This document shows positions 7,042-15,290 of a DNA stretch of 22,157 nucleotides, in pieces. Numbering within the stretch: position 1 is the stretch's first letter; the number at the start of each line of letters is the position of its first letter. Origin of the DNA: Bacillota bacterium (GTDB lineage: Bacteria; Bacillota; UBA4882; UBA8346). A model generated the notes under the pieces. The model was not told where the DNA came from. It searched no databases and saw only the letters and a list, made by a program, of their open reading frames with translations. The stretch covers positions 1 through 22,157 of the forward strand of contig JAEZJK010000022.1 in NCBI GenBank assembly GCA_023415835.1. Reading direction: 5' to 3'. A program made the position numbers and the translations under genes.

Positions 7042-8217
7042 CTAATATTCCATCACACTTGCAGCCATCATCGCCGCCGCCATACCGTGAGGCAGGTTGT
7101 CCACAGTCGATTTATTGATATAATTATCATAATCGCCTTGGATCCCCATACCTTGGACTGAGCCCCGGAGGAGCAACCCACCTTTGGAATTAAAGCTAAT
7201 CATCGATTTAACCCCATCCCAGCCTTTTTGGGCTATCAGGTCATATTCGCCATCAAGATACCCTTTAGCGACCGCTTTCTTAAGCGCATAAACAAACATG
7301 GCGCTTCCCGAAGTCTCCAGCCAATTTCCGGAATGATTTCCCTTAGCGATAACCTGGAACCAAAGTCCGGTACCGGGATCTTGATAGGTTTTCAGCCCTA
7401 CGGCCACAGTTTGCAAAATTACCTTCAAATCCTGATATCCCGGGTAGTCCGGGGGTAAATGTTCCAAGGTGTCTACTAAAGCCATACAATACCAGCCCAA
7501 ACCCCGGCTCCAAAACTCGGGAGAAAGCCCAGTCGCCGGATTGGCCCAAGCTACGGTTTTATTTTCATTCCAGCCATGGTATAACAACTTTTGCTCCGGA
7601 TCCAACGCATGTTTGGCCAATAATTGAAGTTGAGTAACTGAAGTCCGGTAACAATATTCCCGATCCGGCCCCGGCTCGGCAAAGGTCGCTCCATATCTTG
7701 CAATAAACGGTATCGCCATATACTGGCCATCCAACCACATTTGATTGGGATAATTGGATTTGTGCCAAAATCCTCCTTCCGAATTGACCGGGAAATTTTC
7801 ATATTTTTTTCGGGTTTGGATCGCACCCAGCCTATACTTGGGGTTTTGGTTTGCTTGATACAAACCGAACAATAGGTTTGATGGCTGGATGACGTCTAAG
7901 TTATGGCCGGTCCTAATCGGGCTAATCTCCCCTTTTTGATTTAGGTATTTGTCGACCCAGCTTTTTATGTAATTATAATATTTTTGATCCTTTGATTCCT
8001 GGTAAATCAAATCCATGCCGTAAAAAATAATTCCATTGGTATATTCCCATTGTTTTGCGGTAATTGAGTCCGGATTAGGCCATTGCTTGATAATATAATC
8101 AGCAATTCCGGTCCCGATTTTACCTTTTTCAGAAGCATTAACCATCGACACTACCGGAGAAGTTAATAGGACCATCAGCAGTAAATCGAAGACCCGGCAA
8201 AATTTTTTGCGAAACAT
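7042..8217 (-). CDS. GH105 (GH88-like) unsaturated rhamnogalacturonyl hydrolase
   Basis: A 391-residue protein of the YteR/YesR type, an (alpha/alpha)6-barrel enzyme that removes the unsaturated uronic acid left at the non-reducing end when rhamnogalacturonan or other polyuronides are cut by lyases. Visible family features are NLDVIQPS (Asp108), MWLDGQY (Asp163, the position of the proposed general acid), FWSRGLGWY (235-243) and NWLETSGSAMF near the C-terminus. A hydrophobic N-terminus (about 10-28) looks like a signal peptide, so the enzyme may be exported, unlike cytoplasmic YteR. The start is ATG 8217, where AGAGGG lies upstream; the frame extends to 8262 but has no better site there. The YetA-like gene at 9005-11257 fits the same pathway. 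Confidence 0.88.
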   Translation of the reverse strand: MFRKKFCRVFDLLLMVLLTSPVVSMVNASEKGKIGTGIADYIIKQWPNPDSITAKQWEYTNGIIFYGMDLIYQESKDQKYYNYIKSWVDKYLNQKGEISPIRTGHNLDVIQPSNLLFGLYQANQNPKYRLGAIQTRKKYENFPVNSEGGFWHKSNYPNQMWLDGQYMAIPFIARYGATFAEPGPDREYCYRTSVTQLQLLAKHALDPEQKLLYHGWNENKTVAWANPATGLSPEFWSRGLGWYCMALVDTLEHLPPDYPGYQDLKVILQTVAVGLKTYQDPGTGLWFQVIAKGNHSGNWLETSGSAMFVYALKKAVAKGYLDGEYDLIAQKGWDGVKSMISFNSKGGLLLRGSVQGMGIQGDYDNYINKSTVDNLPHGMAAAMMAASVMEY

Positions 8218-8435
8218 CCAATTTTCCCTCTTTCCATTATTTGGCGTTATATCTGCCACCAAAAAAAATCAAACAAAACAGTATTAGAATCAATTAATAA
8301 CAGTCATTTTTATCAATAGAGTTGATAATCAATTTTCTCTAAATTTACAACAAAATCTAAACCATTAATGACTTAGTGACGAATAATTAGGTAGGCGTCT
8401 TTATTCCCGATCAACAATTTCCGATTACGATTACG

Positions 8436-8452
8436 AACCCGAGATTCGGGTT
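8436..8452. repeat. Short hairpin upstream of the cyclic-nucleotide-binding gene
   Basis: AACCCGA (8436-8442) pairs with TCGGGTT (8446-8452) around GAT. It is preceded by the tandem CGATTA-CGATTA. It lies about 30 bp before the ribosome binding site of the gene at 8495 and could be in its leader. No T-run follows. The rest of 8218-8494 is AT-rich with no gene. Confidence 0.45.
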
Positions 8453-8494
8453 TCAATATGATTTCTTTCGATTGTCTTTAAGGAGGAATAATTA

Positions 8495-9028
8495 TTGCGA
8501 CAATTGCAGTTTGAAGATTTTAAACAAGTTATCGCAAAACTAGGCAACATTACTTTATTTCATTATCTGACCGATACTGAAAAATTGATACTCCTCAAAA
8601 CATGCAAGATTTACGAATTTAACCCCGATGAAAAGATCGTTTCCCAAGGGGAAACCGGCGCCTGTTTTTTCGTTATCCTCTCCGGCACGTTAAATGTCAC
8701 TACCTTTGATACTTACTCCGGCAAGGAAGTATTTCTTTCAGTCATTGGCGCAGGAGAAGTTTTCGGAGAAACCGGCATTTTTCAAAATTCCAAACGGACA
8801 GCTACTGTTAGCGCCGCCACTACTACCGAAATCATCTGCATTGAGCGCAGTGATTTCTTCATGTTTATCACTAAGTTTACCGCCGCCGGCTTTAAGATGC
8901 TGATGCTTTTAATCGACAGCTTACTCAGGAAGCTTAACGATTCCAATAAGGAACTGGCCTTCCAACGGCGCGAGGTTTTGGATCAAAGCGCCTTGGACCA
9001 ATTTTTACAGACCCTTAGAAACGAGTGA
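8495..9028 (+). CDS. Stand-alone cyclic nucleotide-binding (CAP_ED) domain protein
   Basis: A 177-residue protein. Residues about 22-135 form a cyclic nucleotide-binding beta-roll, with a phosphate-binding-cassette-like segment FGETGIFQNSKRTATV (90-105) that keeps the Gly-Glu and the Arg used to hold the cyclic phosphate. After it comes only an alpha-helical tail (about 130-165) similar to the dimer helix of Crp, with no helix-turn-helix, so it is not a classic Crp/Fnr regulator. It may sense cAMP or c-di-AMP/GMP, or act as a partner protein; the ligand is not predictable. The start is TTG 8495, fixed by AAGGAGGAAT 6-15 nt upstream. Its 3' end overlaps the convergent YetA-like gene by 24 bp. 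It is the only plus-strand protein gene in the first 12 kb. Confidence 0.8.
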   Translation: MRQLQFEDFKQVIAKLGNITLFHYLTDTEKLILLKTCKIYEFNPDEKIVSQGETGACFFVILSGTLNVTTFDTYSGKEVFLSVIGAGEVFGETGIFQNSKRTATVSAATTTEIICIERSDFFMFITKFTAAGFKMLMLLIDSLLRKLNDSNKELAFQRREVLDQSALDQFLQTLRNE

Positions 9029-11257
9029 ATTTAAATCAATTCCCGCTTCAACCGCGACCCGATAATAATAGGCAAGCGCCGGAAAGGCTTGGGCAAACAT
9101 TTTCGGCCCCGCTCCTCCCCACTGGATCACCGCATCCTCTATTTTTTGTTTAGAACCGGGAAAACTACGGGATACTGCAGCGGATAATTTAAAAGTGGGC
9201 AACCCCGCTTCCAGAAAACGCGCCTCTCCCGTTAACTCGAAAGCGTGAGCCAAAGCTTCCAGGATTAAAGTATTGCCACCGTTCCGGCGAAGACTGGGTA
9301 ATTCCTTGTAGTAAAAAAGACCGTTCTCCAACCGGCAATTATCCACTAAATCCCTGACGGCGTCAACAACCATCCTTTTGATTCTCGGTTGAGGGCTAAC
9401 CCGGTAATATCTGATTAAACTATTGACCGCAATTGCGATCATAAAAGGCACCCGGATCACAGTATGGTCTGTATATGGCGCCAGCCAACCGCCGTATTGT
9501 TTTTCCCAAGTCTCGTAATGATCGACAATCGACTCGCATTGGTCCAGCCATTTCGGGTCATTAGTTTCTTGGTAAAGGGCAACCAGCGATCTTAAAGCCC
9601 ATCCTGTTTCCCGGGCGTTAATTCCGCCTGCGCCGTGATAACGCGGTTGCTCCAAGAGGCGTTTCACATTATCACCTATGCCCAATGCCATTTCCAAAGC
9701 CCGGTTATCACCGGTAATATGATAAAAATCCAGCAAGCCTTGGACCCATTGGTGGCAGGGTGTTACCTCTCCCGTTACATGCCGGCCCGAGTGGGTGATT
9801 TGTCCCTGGAAACGCAGAGGATCTTCGCTATAATGACAAATATCGACATCCATCAAGTGTTGGGCCGATACTAGCAGATAATCCAAAAATCTGCGTTCTG
9901 CCGTCTTGGTATAGAGCAACATGGCGGCATGAGGAAAGTCATACTCGTTGTTGGTCCAGACTAAATTGCCGTTGCTCCGGCCTTGGGCGGTGTATCCCGC
10001 ATCGGGGGCGTCGCCCCAATTTAGCATCCCGTAAGCCCGCACCCTTGAATCGGCCATATTCAGGAAACCCCGCTCCACCCAGTCCACTTTTCCGGAAACG
10101 TAAATATCTTCAAAAACGCCGGCATCCCGGTAGACAGCCGGATTGAGCGCCGGCCGGTCCGGAAGCTGGAACTGGAGACTCCGGCAATTGACCGTTCCCC
10201 AGTCGGCTTCGGCTTGATGGAAATGAAGCAACAAACGGTGGGTCTTGGATACTCCCTGCAAGAGCTGGATACTGCTTCCTTTAGGTAAAATCCCCGCATA
10301 AATCCCATCGCCATCAACTCTAAATGATTTAGGGAAATTTTGATAAGCCTGATAATGGGTGATACAAATCCCGTTCGACTCGGAAGCCTGCCAAGCGGCC
10401 CAATAGGTCCCATAAAAGGTTTCCGGTAGCTGTTCGTTTGAATCATATAGTAAATAGTCAGCGTCAATGAGGGACGCTAACTTTTGATCGCTTGTCCCGG
10501 TTTGAATCTTACTCAAATAATTGGAGGTGGCCAGGGCGGTTTTGACTTGCCGCTTGGTATTTGATTGATCCCGGAAGCTGAAACCGATCTCTTCCAATAA
10601 AATCCCGGAATTCGGTTCCCGGTTAATGATCCGGTAATCCATTTGAACCCATGGTTTTCCTGCAAAGGCGGTAATCTCGATTTCAAAATCTAATAAATAT
10701 TCACCCAAGCTGTTACGGTGTTTCCCCTTAGCTTGTACCACCGTCACCAAAGGGCCGGGCTTAATCACCCGCCAACCGGTTTGGTCGATCTCCGCCGTCC
10801 ATTCAATCCCTTTAAAGCTCCCGATGAAGGGTCCTTCAAAGGACCCTTTTCCATAAGTATCACCGGCATGTTTGATCCGGCCGAAAAGATCGGTTTCGCC
10901 GGGTCCGTTTAACTCCAGCTCCAGCTCGCCAGTATTAATCAAGAGGCCACCATTGTTACGATAGCTTACCGCCACCGTTTTTCCCGGTTCCGGCCTCTTG
11001 GCTCCATCCAGGACCAGTTCAAAACTTTTATTAGCATTGCCCGGCAAGTCCGCCTGAAAGTCGATGAAGAGCCATTTGATCGAATCATCCGGCCACTTGG
11101 CGGTGACTTGCAACTGGATCGGGAGCGGTTGCCCCGCGTCTCGAATGGCAACTCCCGAGGGATCGCAGAGCACTCCCGAAGCAAATGGAACCGCTATTGA
11201 ACAAGGCTCCGCGACCCGGTCGAATCGTGAAAGTTTTTCGAAGGTAAGCTCGATCAT
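9005..11257 (-). CDS. PcRGLX/YetA-like (PL26-type) rhamnogalacturonan-active protein
   Basis: A 750-residue protein that I assign to the exo-rhamnogalacturonan lyase-like group (PcRGLX, YetA). The N-terminus (SIAVPFASGVLCDPSGVAI, then QVTAKWPDDSIKWLFIDF) is typical of the RIFT-type barrel of this group. A beta-rich middle follows, and from about residue 400 an alpha/alpha-toroid region (YDFPHAAMLLYTKTAERRF, CHQWVQGLLDFYHITGD, ETGWALRSLVALYQETND). B. subtilis YetA lies in the rhamnogalacturonan region of that genome; the fungal relative PcRGLX cuts the Rha-GalUA backbone from the end. There is no signal peptide, so it probably acts in the cytoplasm on imported oligosaccharides. The start ATG 11257 has GGAGAG upstream. 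Lyase activity is inferred, as catalytic residues were not checked. Confidence 0.75.
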   Translation of the reverse strand: MIELTFEKLSRFDRVAEPCSIAVPFASGVLCDPSGVAIRDAGQPLPIQLQVTAKWPDDSIKWLFIDFQADLPGNANKSFELVLDGAKRPEPGKTVAVSYRNNGGLLINTGELELELNGPGETDLFGRIKHAGDTYGKGSFEGPFIGSFKGIEWTAEIDQTGWRVIKPGPLVTVVQAKGKHRNSLGEYLLDFEIEITAFAGKPWVQMDYRIINREPNSGILLEEIGFSFRDQSNTKRQVKTALATSNYLSKIQTGTSDQKLASLIDADYLLYDSNEQLPETFYGTYWAAWQASESNGICITHYQAYQNFPKSFRVDGDGIYAGILPKGSSIQLLQGVSKTHRLLLHFHQAEADWGTVNCRSLQFQLPDRPALNPAVYRDAGVFEDIYVSGKVDWVERGFLNMADSRVRAYGMLNWGDAPDAGYTAQGRSNGNLVWTNNEYDFPHAAMLLYTKTAERRFLDYLLVSAQHLMDVDICHYSEDPLRFQGQITHSGRHVTGEVTPCHQWVQGLLDFYHITGDNRALEMALGIGDNVKRLLEQPRYHGAGGINARETGWALRSLVALYQETNDPKWLDQCESIVDHYETWEKQYGGWLAPYTDHTVIRVPFMIAIAVNSLIRYYRVSPQPRIKRMVVDAVRDLVDNCRLENGLFYYKELPSLRRNGGNTLILEALAHAFELTGEARFLEAGLPTFKLSAAVSRSFPGSKQKIEDAVIQWGGAGPKMFAQAFPALAYYYRVAVEAGIDLNSLVSKGL

Positions 11258-11405
11258 TTTGTTATCTCTCCAAGTTAGTTAATCTAGAACGTTTGATGTA
11301 TTAGAATTGGCAATCTTTATTTATAGACCTTATTCTAGCTTAAAATATTGTACATTTTTTATCGGATTAGCGAGTTTCTTCTTATATCTTATTTAAGTTG
11401 CTCTA

Positions 11406-12158
11406 CTAATCCTGTTCGGTTAAGATCAACAGCCCGTTTTCGGTGATGGCGATGGTATGCTCGTATTGAGCGGATAAGCTCCCATCCTTAGTTCGAGCGG
11501 TCCAGCCGTTGGAGGAATCGATAGTTAATTGATAACTTCCGGCATTGATCATCGGTTCAATGGTAAATACCATGCCTTCCTTGATTTGATGGCCTCTGCC
11601 GGCTGGGCCGAAGTGGGGTATTAGAGGATCTTCATGCATGTACCGGCCGATTCCATGTCCGGTAAAATCCCTGACCACTGAATAACCGTTGGCTTCCGCC
11701 AGGGTTTGAATAATATTCGAAATATCTCCGACGCGATTTCCCGCAACCGCTTTTTCAATTCCTTGATAAAGCAATTGTTTGGTAATATCCAACAGTTTTC
11801 TTGCCTTATCATTTACGTTTCCCACCGGGTAAGACCAGGCCGAATCAGCCAACCAGCCATCTAGATTTACCACGATATCAATACCAACAATATCCCCGTC
11901 GGCCAATGGCTTCTGATCGGGAAACCCATGGCAGATCACATCATTTACCGCGGCGCAAGTTGCAAAGGGATATCCATGATACCCTTTCTGCTCCGGGGTT
12001 GCTCCATGTTTTTTTAGAAAATCCTCTACGAACCGGTCAATTTCTAAAGTTGATATCCCGGGACAAATCAGTTTCCTAATTTCCTTATGGCATAGCACTA
12101 ATAATTCGCCTGCCCGTTTCATTTTGGCTATTTCCGCTTTAGTCTTCAACGTTATCAT
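11406..12158 (-). CDS. map: Type I methionine aminopeptidase
   Basis: A 250-residue enzyme that removes the initiator methionine from new proteins. All five metal ligands are visible: Asp94 (GIDI), Asp105 (ADSA), His168 (GHGIG), Glu201 (FTIEP) and Glu233 (QYEHT), plus the conserved His77 in CHGFPD. The sequence HGYPFATCAAVNDVICHGFP is typical of Bacillota type I enzymes of the MapB/YflG sort. It is not in the ribosomal secY-adk-map operon, so it may be a second copy. The ATG start at 12158 has only a weak binding site (GTGAAAG). It follows the decayed radC remnant on the same strand, 41 bp downstream of that stop. No clear terminator is seen in 11258-11405. Confidence 0.95.
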   Translation of the reverse strand: MITLKTKAEIAKMKRAGELLVLCHKEIRKLICPGISTLEIDRFVEDFLKKHGATPEQKGYHGYPFATCAAVNDVICHGFPDQKPLADGDIVGIDIVVNLDGWLADSAWSYPVGNVNDKARKLLDITKQLLYQGIEKAVAGNRVGDISNIIQTLAEANGYSVVRDFTGHGIGRYMHEDPLIPHFGPAGRGHQIKEGMVFTIEPMINAGSYQLTIDSSNGWTARTKDGSLSAQYEHTIAITENGLLILTEQD

Positions 12159-12199
12159 GCATCTTTCACGCCCATTCTTTTTTCTTCATTATATCAAAA

Positions 12200-12618
12200 T
12201 TACCACAGCTTCTCTTCCTTCAAACTAAAATACTTCCCTTCCCCAATAATAATATGATCAATCAACCTAATATGCAAAATCTCCCCCAAAGTCAGTTATT
12301 TTGGCTGTCATTTTTACTGAAGGTTGAATGCAAATTGGATACAAACGCATTATTAATCATGGCCGCTTTGAAGACTTCCCTGGGTTCGACGATGACCGAT
12401 TCGAGGCTGCCCTGGGCCAGGATATGGAGGCCGGTGAGCTTGTGTTTGGTATTGAGGGAGATAATGCCGAATTTTTCAACTGGTTCGTATTTAAGGTTGA
12501 GAAGTAGGTCTAACAATTAGTGGCAGGTTTGGGGGTTGGTAACTTGGAGGTTGAGATCGTAGCGGTGGTGAGAGAGGCGGATTTGTTTGAGGGTGTAAAA
12601 GTTAATGGAAGACGACAT
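12200..12618 (-). pseudogene. radC: Decayed radC (JAB/MPN domain) remnant
   Basis: The pieces, in order, match a mobile-element-type RadC. An N-terminal part begins at ATG 12618 (MSSSINFYTLKQIRLSHHRY). Then comes an in-frame TAA at 12517-12519 (codon 34). The core resumes with YEPVEKFGIISLNTKHKLTG and VEPREVFKAAMINNA, then the reading breaks. The C-terminus resumes in another frame as GEILHIRLIDHIIIGEGKYF and ends at 12200. The HNHPSGD-type JAMM metal site that should lie between VFKAAMINNA and GEILHIRL is gone. The gene therefore cannot make an active protein. Such short RadC genes are usually carried by mobile elements. Confidence 0.85.
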
Positions 12619-12737
12619 TAGGATCAGTCCTTTGCGTTTGGGATCGTGGCGCGTTACACGGAAAAGCATTGTTTGGGTTATTTCAACTTTCAAATTCGTT
12701 TTTGCGTCTATTCTGTTGGTCCACTGTTCCGGCGGCG

Positions 12738-12767
12738 GGTTACTTTTGACGCGCCCCAAAAGTAACC
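12738..12767. repeat. GGTTACTTTTG hairpin
   Basis: GGTTACTTTTG (12738-12748) and CAAAAGTAACC (12757-12767) are perfect 11-bp arms around an 8-nt GC-rich loop. From memory, hairpins of this kind (AAAAGTAACC next to GGCGCG) recur beside radC-like genes in other genomes, which would make it part of a dispersed element; this was not checked. The surrounding 12619-12953 is GC-richer than the chromosome and has no gene I can support. Confidence 0.6.
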
Positions 12768-12991
12768 AAAAAGGCGTCGGAGACCTACGGTTCCGAACCT
12801 CCCTTTATTCATCCCGGTTCTTGAATGTCGCCGCCCGCTCTCGGACCTCCCTGTCCTCCGCTAGTTCGGCCCATCCTGGACCATACATCCATGGCAAACT
12901 GCCTGGCAACCAAGCTAAGCCTTCCGTTGGCGACCGCTTTTTTCCCTCCTGGAATAGAGTAAAGGGCAGGGCGGACCTGCCCCTCCTCATC

Positions 12992-13023
12992 AAACCGGAC
13001 GTGAAGTTTTCCCTCATCCGGCT
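12992..13023 (-). ncRNA. Group II intron domain V
   Basis: On the minus strand it starts AGCCGGATGAGGG, turns through GAAAAC, and closes with CACGTCCGG. The AGC triad, GNRA-like loop and two-nucleotide bulge region are all visible, so the ribozyme core itself may still be intact. Confidence 0.85.
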
Positions 13024-13041
13024 TTCCGACATTCTTCACCT

Positions 13042-14341
13042 TCAGCATTCGAATACTTCAGCAAGTCTTTGTAAGCCCTTGTCATTCAGCAATTGATTAA
13101 CCATCGCTATCCGTGAGTAATGATAACTTCTCTGCTTCTTTTTGTTATACCAGATGGTAAATTTTTGGAGTATATACCAGTCTACTTTTCGCAACCATTG
13201 TTTAGCCGTATTTACCCCGTAGTAGTTCCGCCAGCCCCGTATCTTCGGATTTAGCTTTTCCACCATTTCTTTGATGTCCAGTTTTAAAGTTGAGCGGCGC
13301 GCTAATTCCTCTTTTACGACTCCCCGCATTTTCTTCATGGCTTTCTTGCTCGGGAATTGATACGTGGCTTGATATTTCCGGGTTTTATCTATATGGATGA
13401 CAATGCTTCTGTGATGCATTCCTAGAAAATCAAATCCTTCCCGGCCTCCCCACATCAGTACCAATCTGGTTTTCTCCGGATGTAGTTTTAACTCCAGCCG
13501 TTGCATTACGGCTTTTACCAATTCTAATGCATGTCCTGCATCTTTCTTGGTTCTGCTGATGATTACGAAATCGTCGGCGTACCGTACGAGTTTTCCCAAT
13601 GTGTGTCCGTGTTTCTCCCAAACGGTGTCCAGATAGTGCAGATAAATGTTGGCTAGTAGCGGCGCCTCCTTGAGGGCTTCCGATTTCACTTTCTTCGTAC
13701 TTTCCCTCATTCATTACTCCAGCCTTGAGCCATTGCCGTATCATTTTCAGTATCCTTCGGTCGTTGATACGCATTTCAACCAGTTTCATCAGTTTCTCAT
13801 GGTTGATATTGTCGAAGTATCCTTGGATGTCGGCGTCAACCACCCACCAGCCCTGGTTGTTACATGCTTTTCTTACGATTTCCAGTGCTTGTCGGGCATT
13901 TCTTTTGGGCCGGAATCCGTAGGAACTTTCTTTAAAGTCTGCTTCAAAGACCGGTTCAATGACGATTTTCACCGCCATTTGCACAATCCGGTCTTTGATT
14001 ACCGGGATACCCAATGGCCTTCTCTTTCCATTCGCTTTTGGTATGTACACTCGTTTGACGGGTTTGGGGCGGTAATTACCTTCTTGGAGGTTTTGTCGTA
14101 TTTCAGCCAATAGCTTTTCCACTCCGTAGTCTTCTACGTCGTTTAGGCTGATTCCGTCTATTCCTCCGGCTCCCCCATTGGTCTTAACTCGTTTCCATGC
14201 CTCCTGAAGTATGTCTTCCCGGCTTATCTTGTCGTAAAGGGCATGGAATTTTCGCTTGCTGTTTTTCTTGGCTGCAAGGTAGAGCTTTCTTTGGAGTTGT
14301 CGAACTTTTTCGATGGTGTTGTTAGCCTTACGGGCATTCAC
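13042..14341 (-). pseudogene. ltrA: Group II intron reverse transcriptase/maturase, frameshifted
   Basis: The first frame starts at GTG 14341 (AAGGAGG 9 nt upstream). It covers the N-terminus and RT motifs 1-4 (GIDGISL, RPLGIPVIKDRIVQMAV, SSYGFRPKRNARQAL, VVDADIQGYFDNINH, GSPQGG). Near 13664 the frame is lost, and the protein resumes in another frame as PLLANIYLHYLD, VRYADDFVIIS (the YADD active site) and the maturase part PKIRGWRNYYG, ending at 13042. By comparison with the usual SPQGG(V)(V/I)SPLLANIY, about 8 nt appear to be deleted. The repaired protein would be about 435 aa and lacks an endonuclease domain, as in group IIC-type and similar introns. As it stands it is inactive, and mobility would need help from another copy. 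Confidence 0.88.
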
Positions 14342-14900
14342 TCGCTCTTACCTCCTTAGAATAGCTTGAATGAAGCAGGGTTCCTTCCCTCGCTACGGTT
14401 ATGTTGTACGTATTTTCTTCGGTACTATGAACCCCTCTGACTCCCTTCCTGCCGTCGTCAATTTCGCCTTCTGGCTTATATGATTCCGATTTACAACTTT
14501 TGTTGTGCAGGATAGGGTCTCTCCAGTTCCGAACCATACTTTCGATACATGCCGCCTCCATTACACCGAAGGGTTCTTCGACGGTGCTTCCAAGGTCTTC
14601 CCGTCTTCCATGGCCTTCGCCCACTTCTTCCAGGCTCGGCTCCCTTTTGTCGCGGCATATTGCTTTATTCCATCCTTGGAGCGAATATACCGGTCCGACT
14701 TACGATGCGGCAGAGTTCACTTTATGTTACGGCCTATGTCTTTGCTCGCCCTGTTTTACAGGTGCTTTATCATCCCGCTTAGTAACCCGTATTTCTACGG
14801 CGCACCGGGATTAGCTACCCGGCTCCTTGGTGATTACCGGGACGGGACTTTCACCCGTTAGTATGGTCCAGCTTCGCTGGACACACAAGAACCGTCGCTC

Positions 14901-14918
14901 GACTCCATCCTTGGAGTC
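14901..14918. repeat. Hairpin in the 5' exon of the intron
   Basis: GACTCCA (14901-14907) pairs with TGGAGTC (14912-14918) around TCCT. It is 14 nt from the inferred intron 5' end. Part of it (TCCATCCTTGGAG, 14904-14916) recurs exactly inside intron domain I at 14669-14681. Confidence 0.6.
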
Positions 14919-14967
14919 TTTATGAAAGCAAGTAATCTAGCTTTTTTAAGAGCGTTTTATTTATAGC

Positions 14968-15196
14968 ACCGCCCGGCAAGGAGGTCGGGCGCGTGGCACG
15001 GGAACAGGGACGTTCCACGCCATCGGTGGCTTAAAACAACCCTGAAGCCGCGTTTAGGACGGACGCGGCTATTTAAATGGCGCAAGCCTTTCCTTCGGAG
15101 GTTCACGGATGAACCGGAGCTATTGCGGGGGTCCGGGGGGACAATTACCCCCGGCGGGTGGGTAGGTCCTAGGGGATGACCGCCCATCCCCTGGAC
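14968..15196. other. GC-rich island made of consecutive hairpins
   Basis: This block is far more GC-rich than its AT-rich flanks. It contains six adjacent hairpins: CGCCCG/CGGGCG (14970-14991), GCGTGG/CCACGC (14991-15020), GCCGCGT/ACGCGGC (15047-15069), GGTTCA/TGAACC (15100-15115), CCGGGGG/CCCCCGG (15133-15154), and GTCC-T-AGGGGATG with CATCCCCTGGAC (15166-15196). A 76-codon minus-strand frame crosses it and ends RPKRGFRVVLSH..., vaguely like the end of a formylglycine-generating-enzyme-type domain, so a decayed coding remnant is also possible. It lies directly upstream (5' exon side) of the group II intron. I cannot choose between structured RNA, a repeat element and an imported gene fragment. 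Confidence 0.6.
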
Positions 15197-15290
15197 GAAA
15201 TTAGACTGTTTTTATACCAACGATTTATTAGTTTTTGCAATAATTTTTGACAGCAAAGGGTTTAGTCAGGATTTTACGGATTATTGCCCT

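Larger units (their letters stand above)
12954..14886 (-). mobile_element. Group II intron with decayed maturase
   Basis: The probable 5' end is GTGTGTCC at 14886 (consensus GUGYG), followed by GTCCAGC/GCTGGAC and the typical ACGGGTGAAAGTCCCGTCC of domain I. Domain V is at 12992-13023 and shows the AGC triad, the GGATGAGGGAAAAC internal region and the closing CCGG. Domain VI (about 12955-12990) is a long GGGGCAGG/CCTGCCC stem with a bulged-A candidate in TTTACTC, ending TCTAT at 12954. The length of about 1.93 kb is normal for an intron with a compact ORF in domain IV. The exact ends are inferred from consensus. A hairpin (14901-14918) lies 14 nt before the 5' end in the exon, the kind of site group IIC introns prefer, but the class was not established. 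Confidence 0.88.

Noticed and set aside
6846..7118. Plus-strand open frame of 90 codons
   Set aside because: It overlaps the GH105 terminator and coding end, has no ribosome binding site and no family resemblance.
12605..13096. Plus-strand open frame of 163 codons
   Set aside because: It runs antisense to intron domains V-VI, the hairpin at 12738-12767 and the start of the radC remnant; its length reflects GC-rich DNA.
14328..14624. Minus-strand open frame of 98 codons upstream of the maturase
   Set aside because: It lies in the structured 5' half of the group II intron RNA (domains I-III), where such frames are common artefacts; no start site or family match.
13042..15187. Possible diversity-generating retroelement (RT plus a formylglycine-enzyme-like tail)
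   Set aside because: The RT has group II maturase features (PKIRGWRNYYG, intron domain V next to it) and no template/variable repeat pair or Avd gene is seen.
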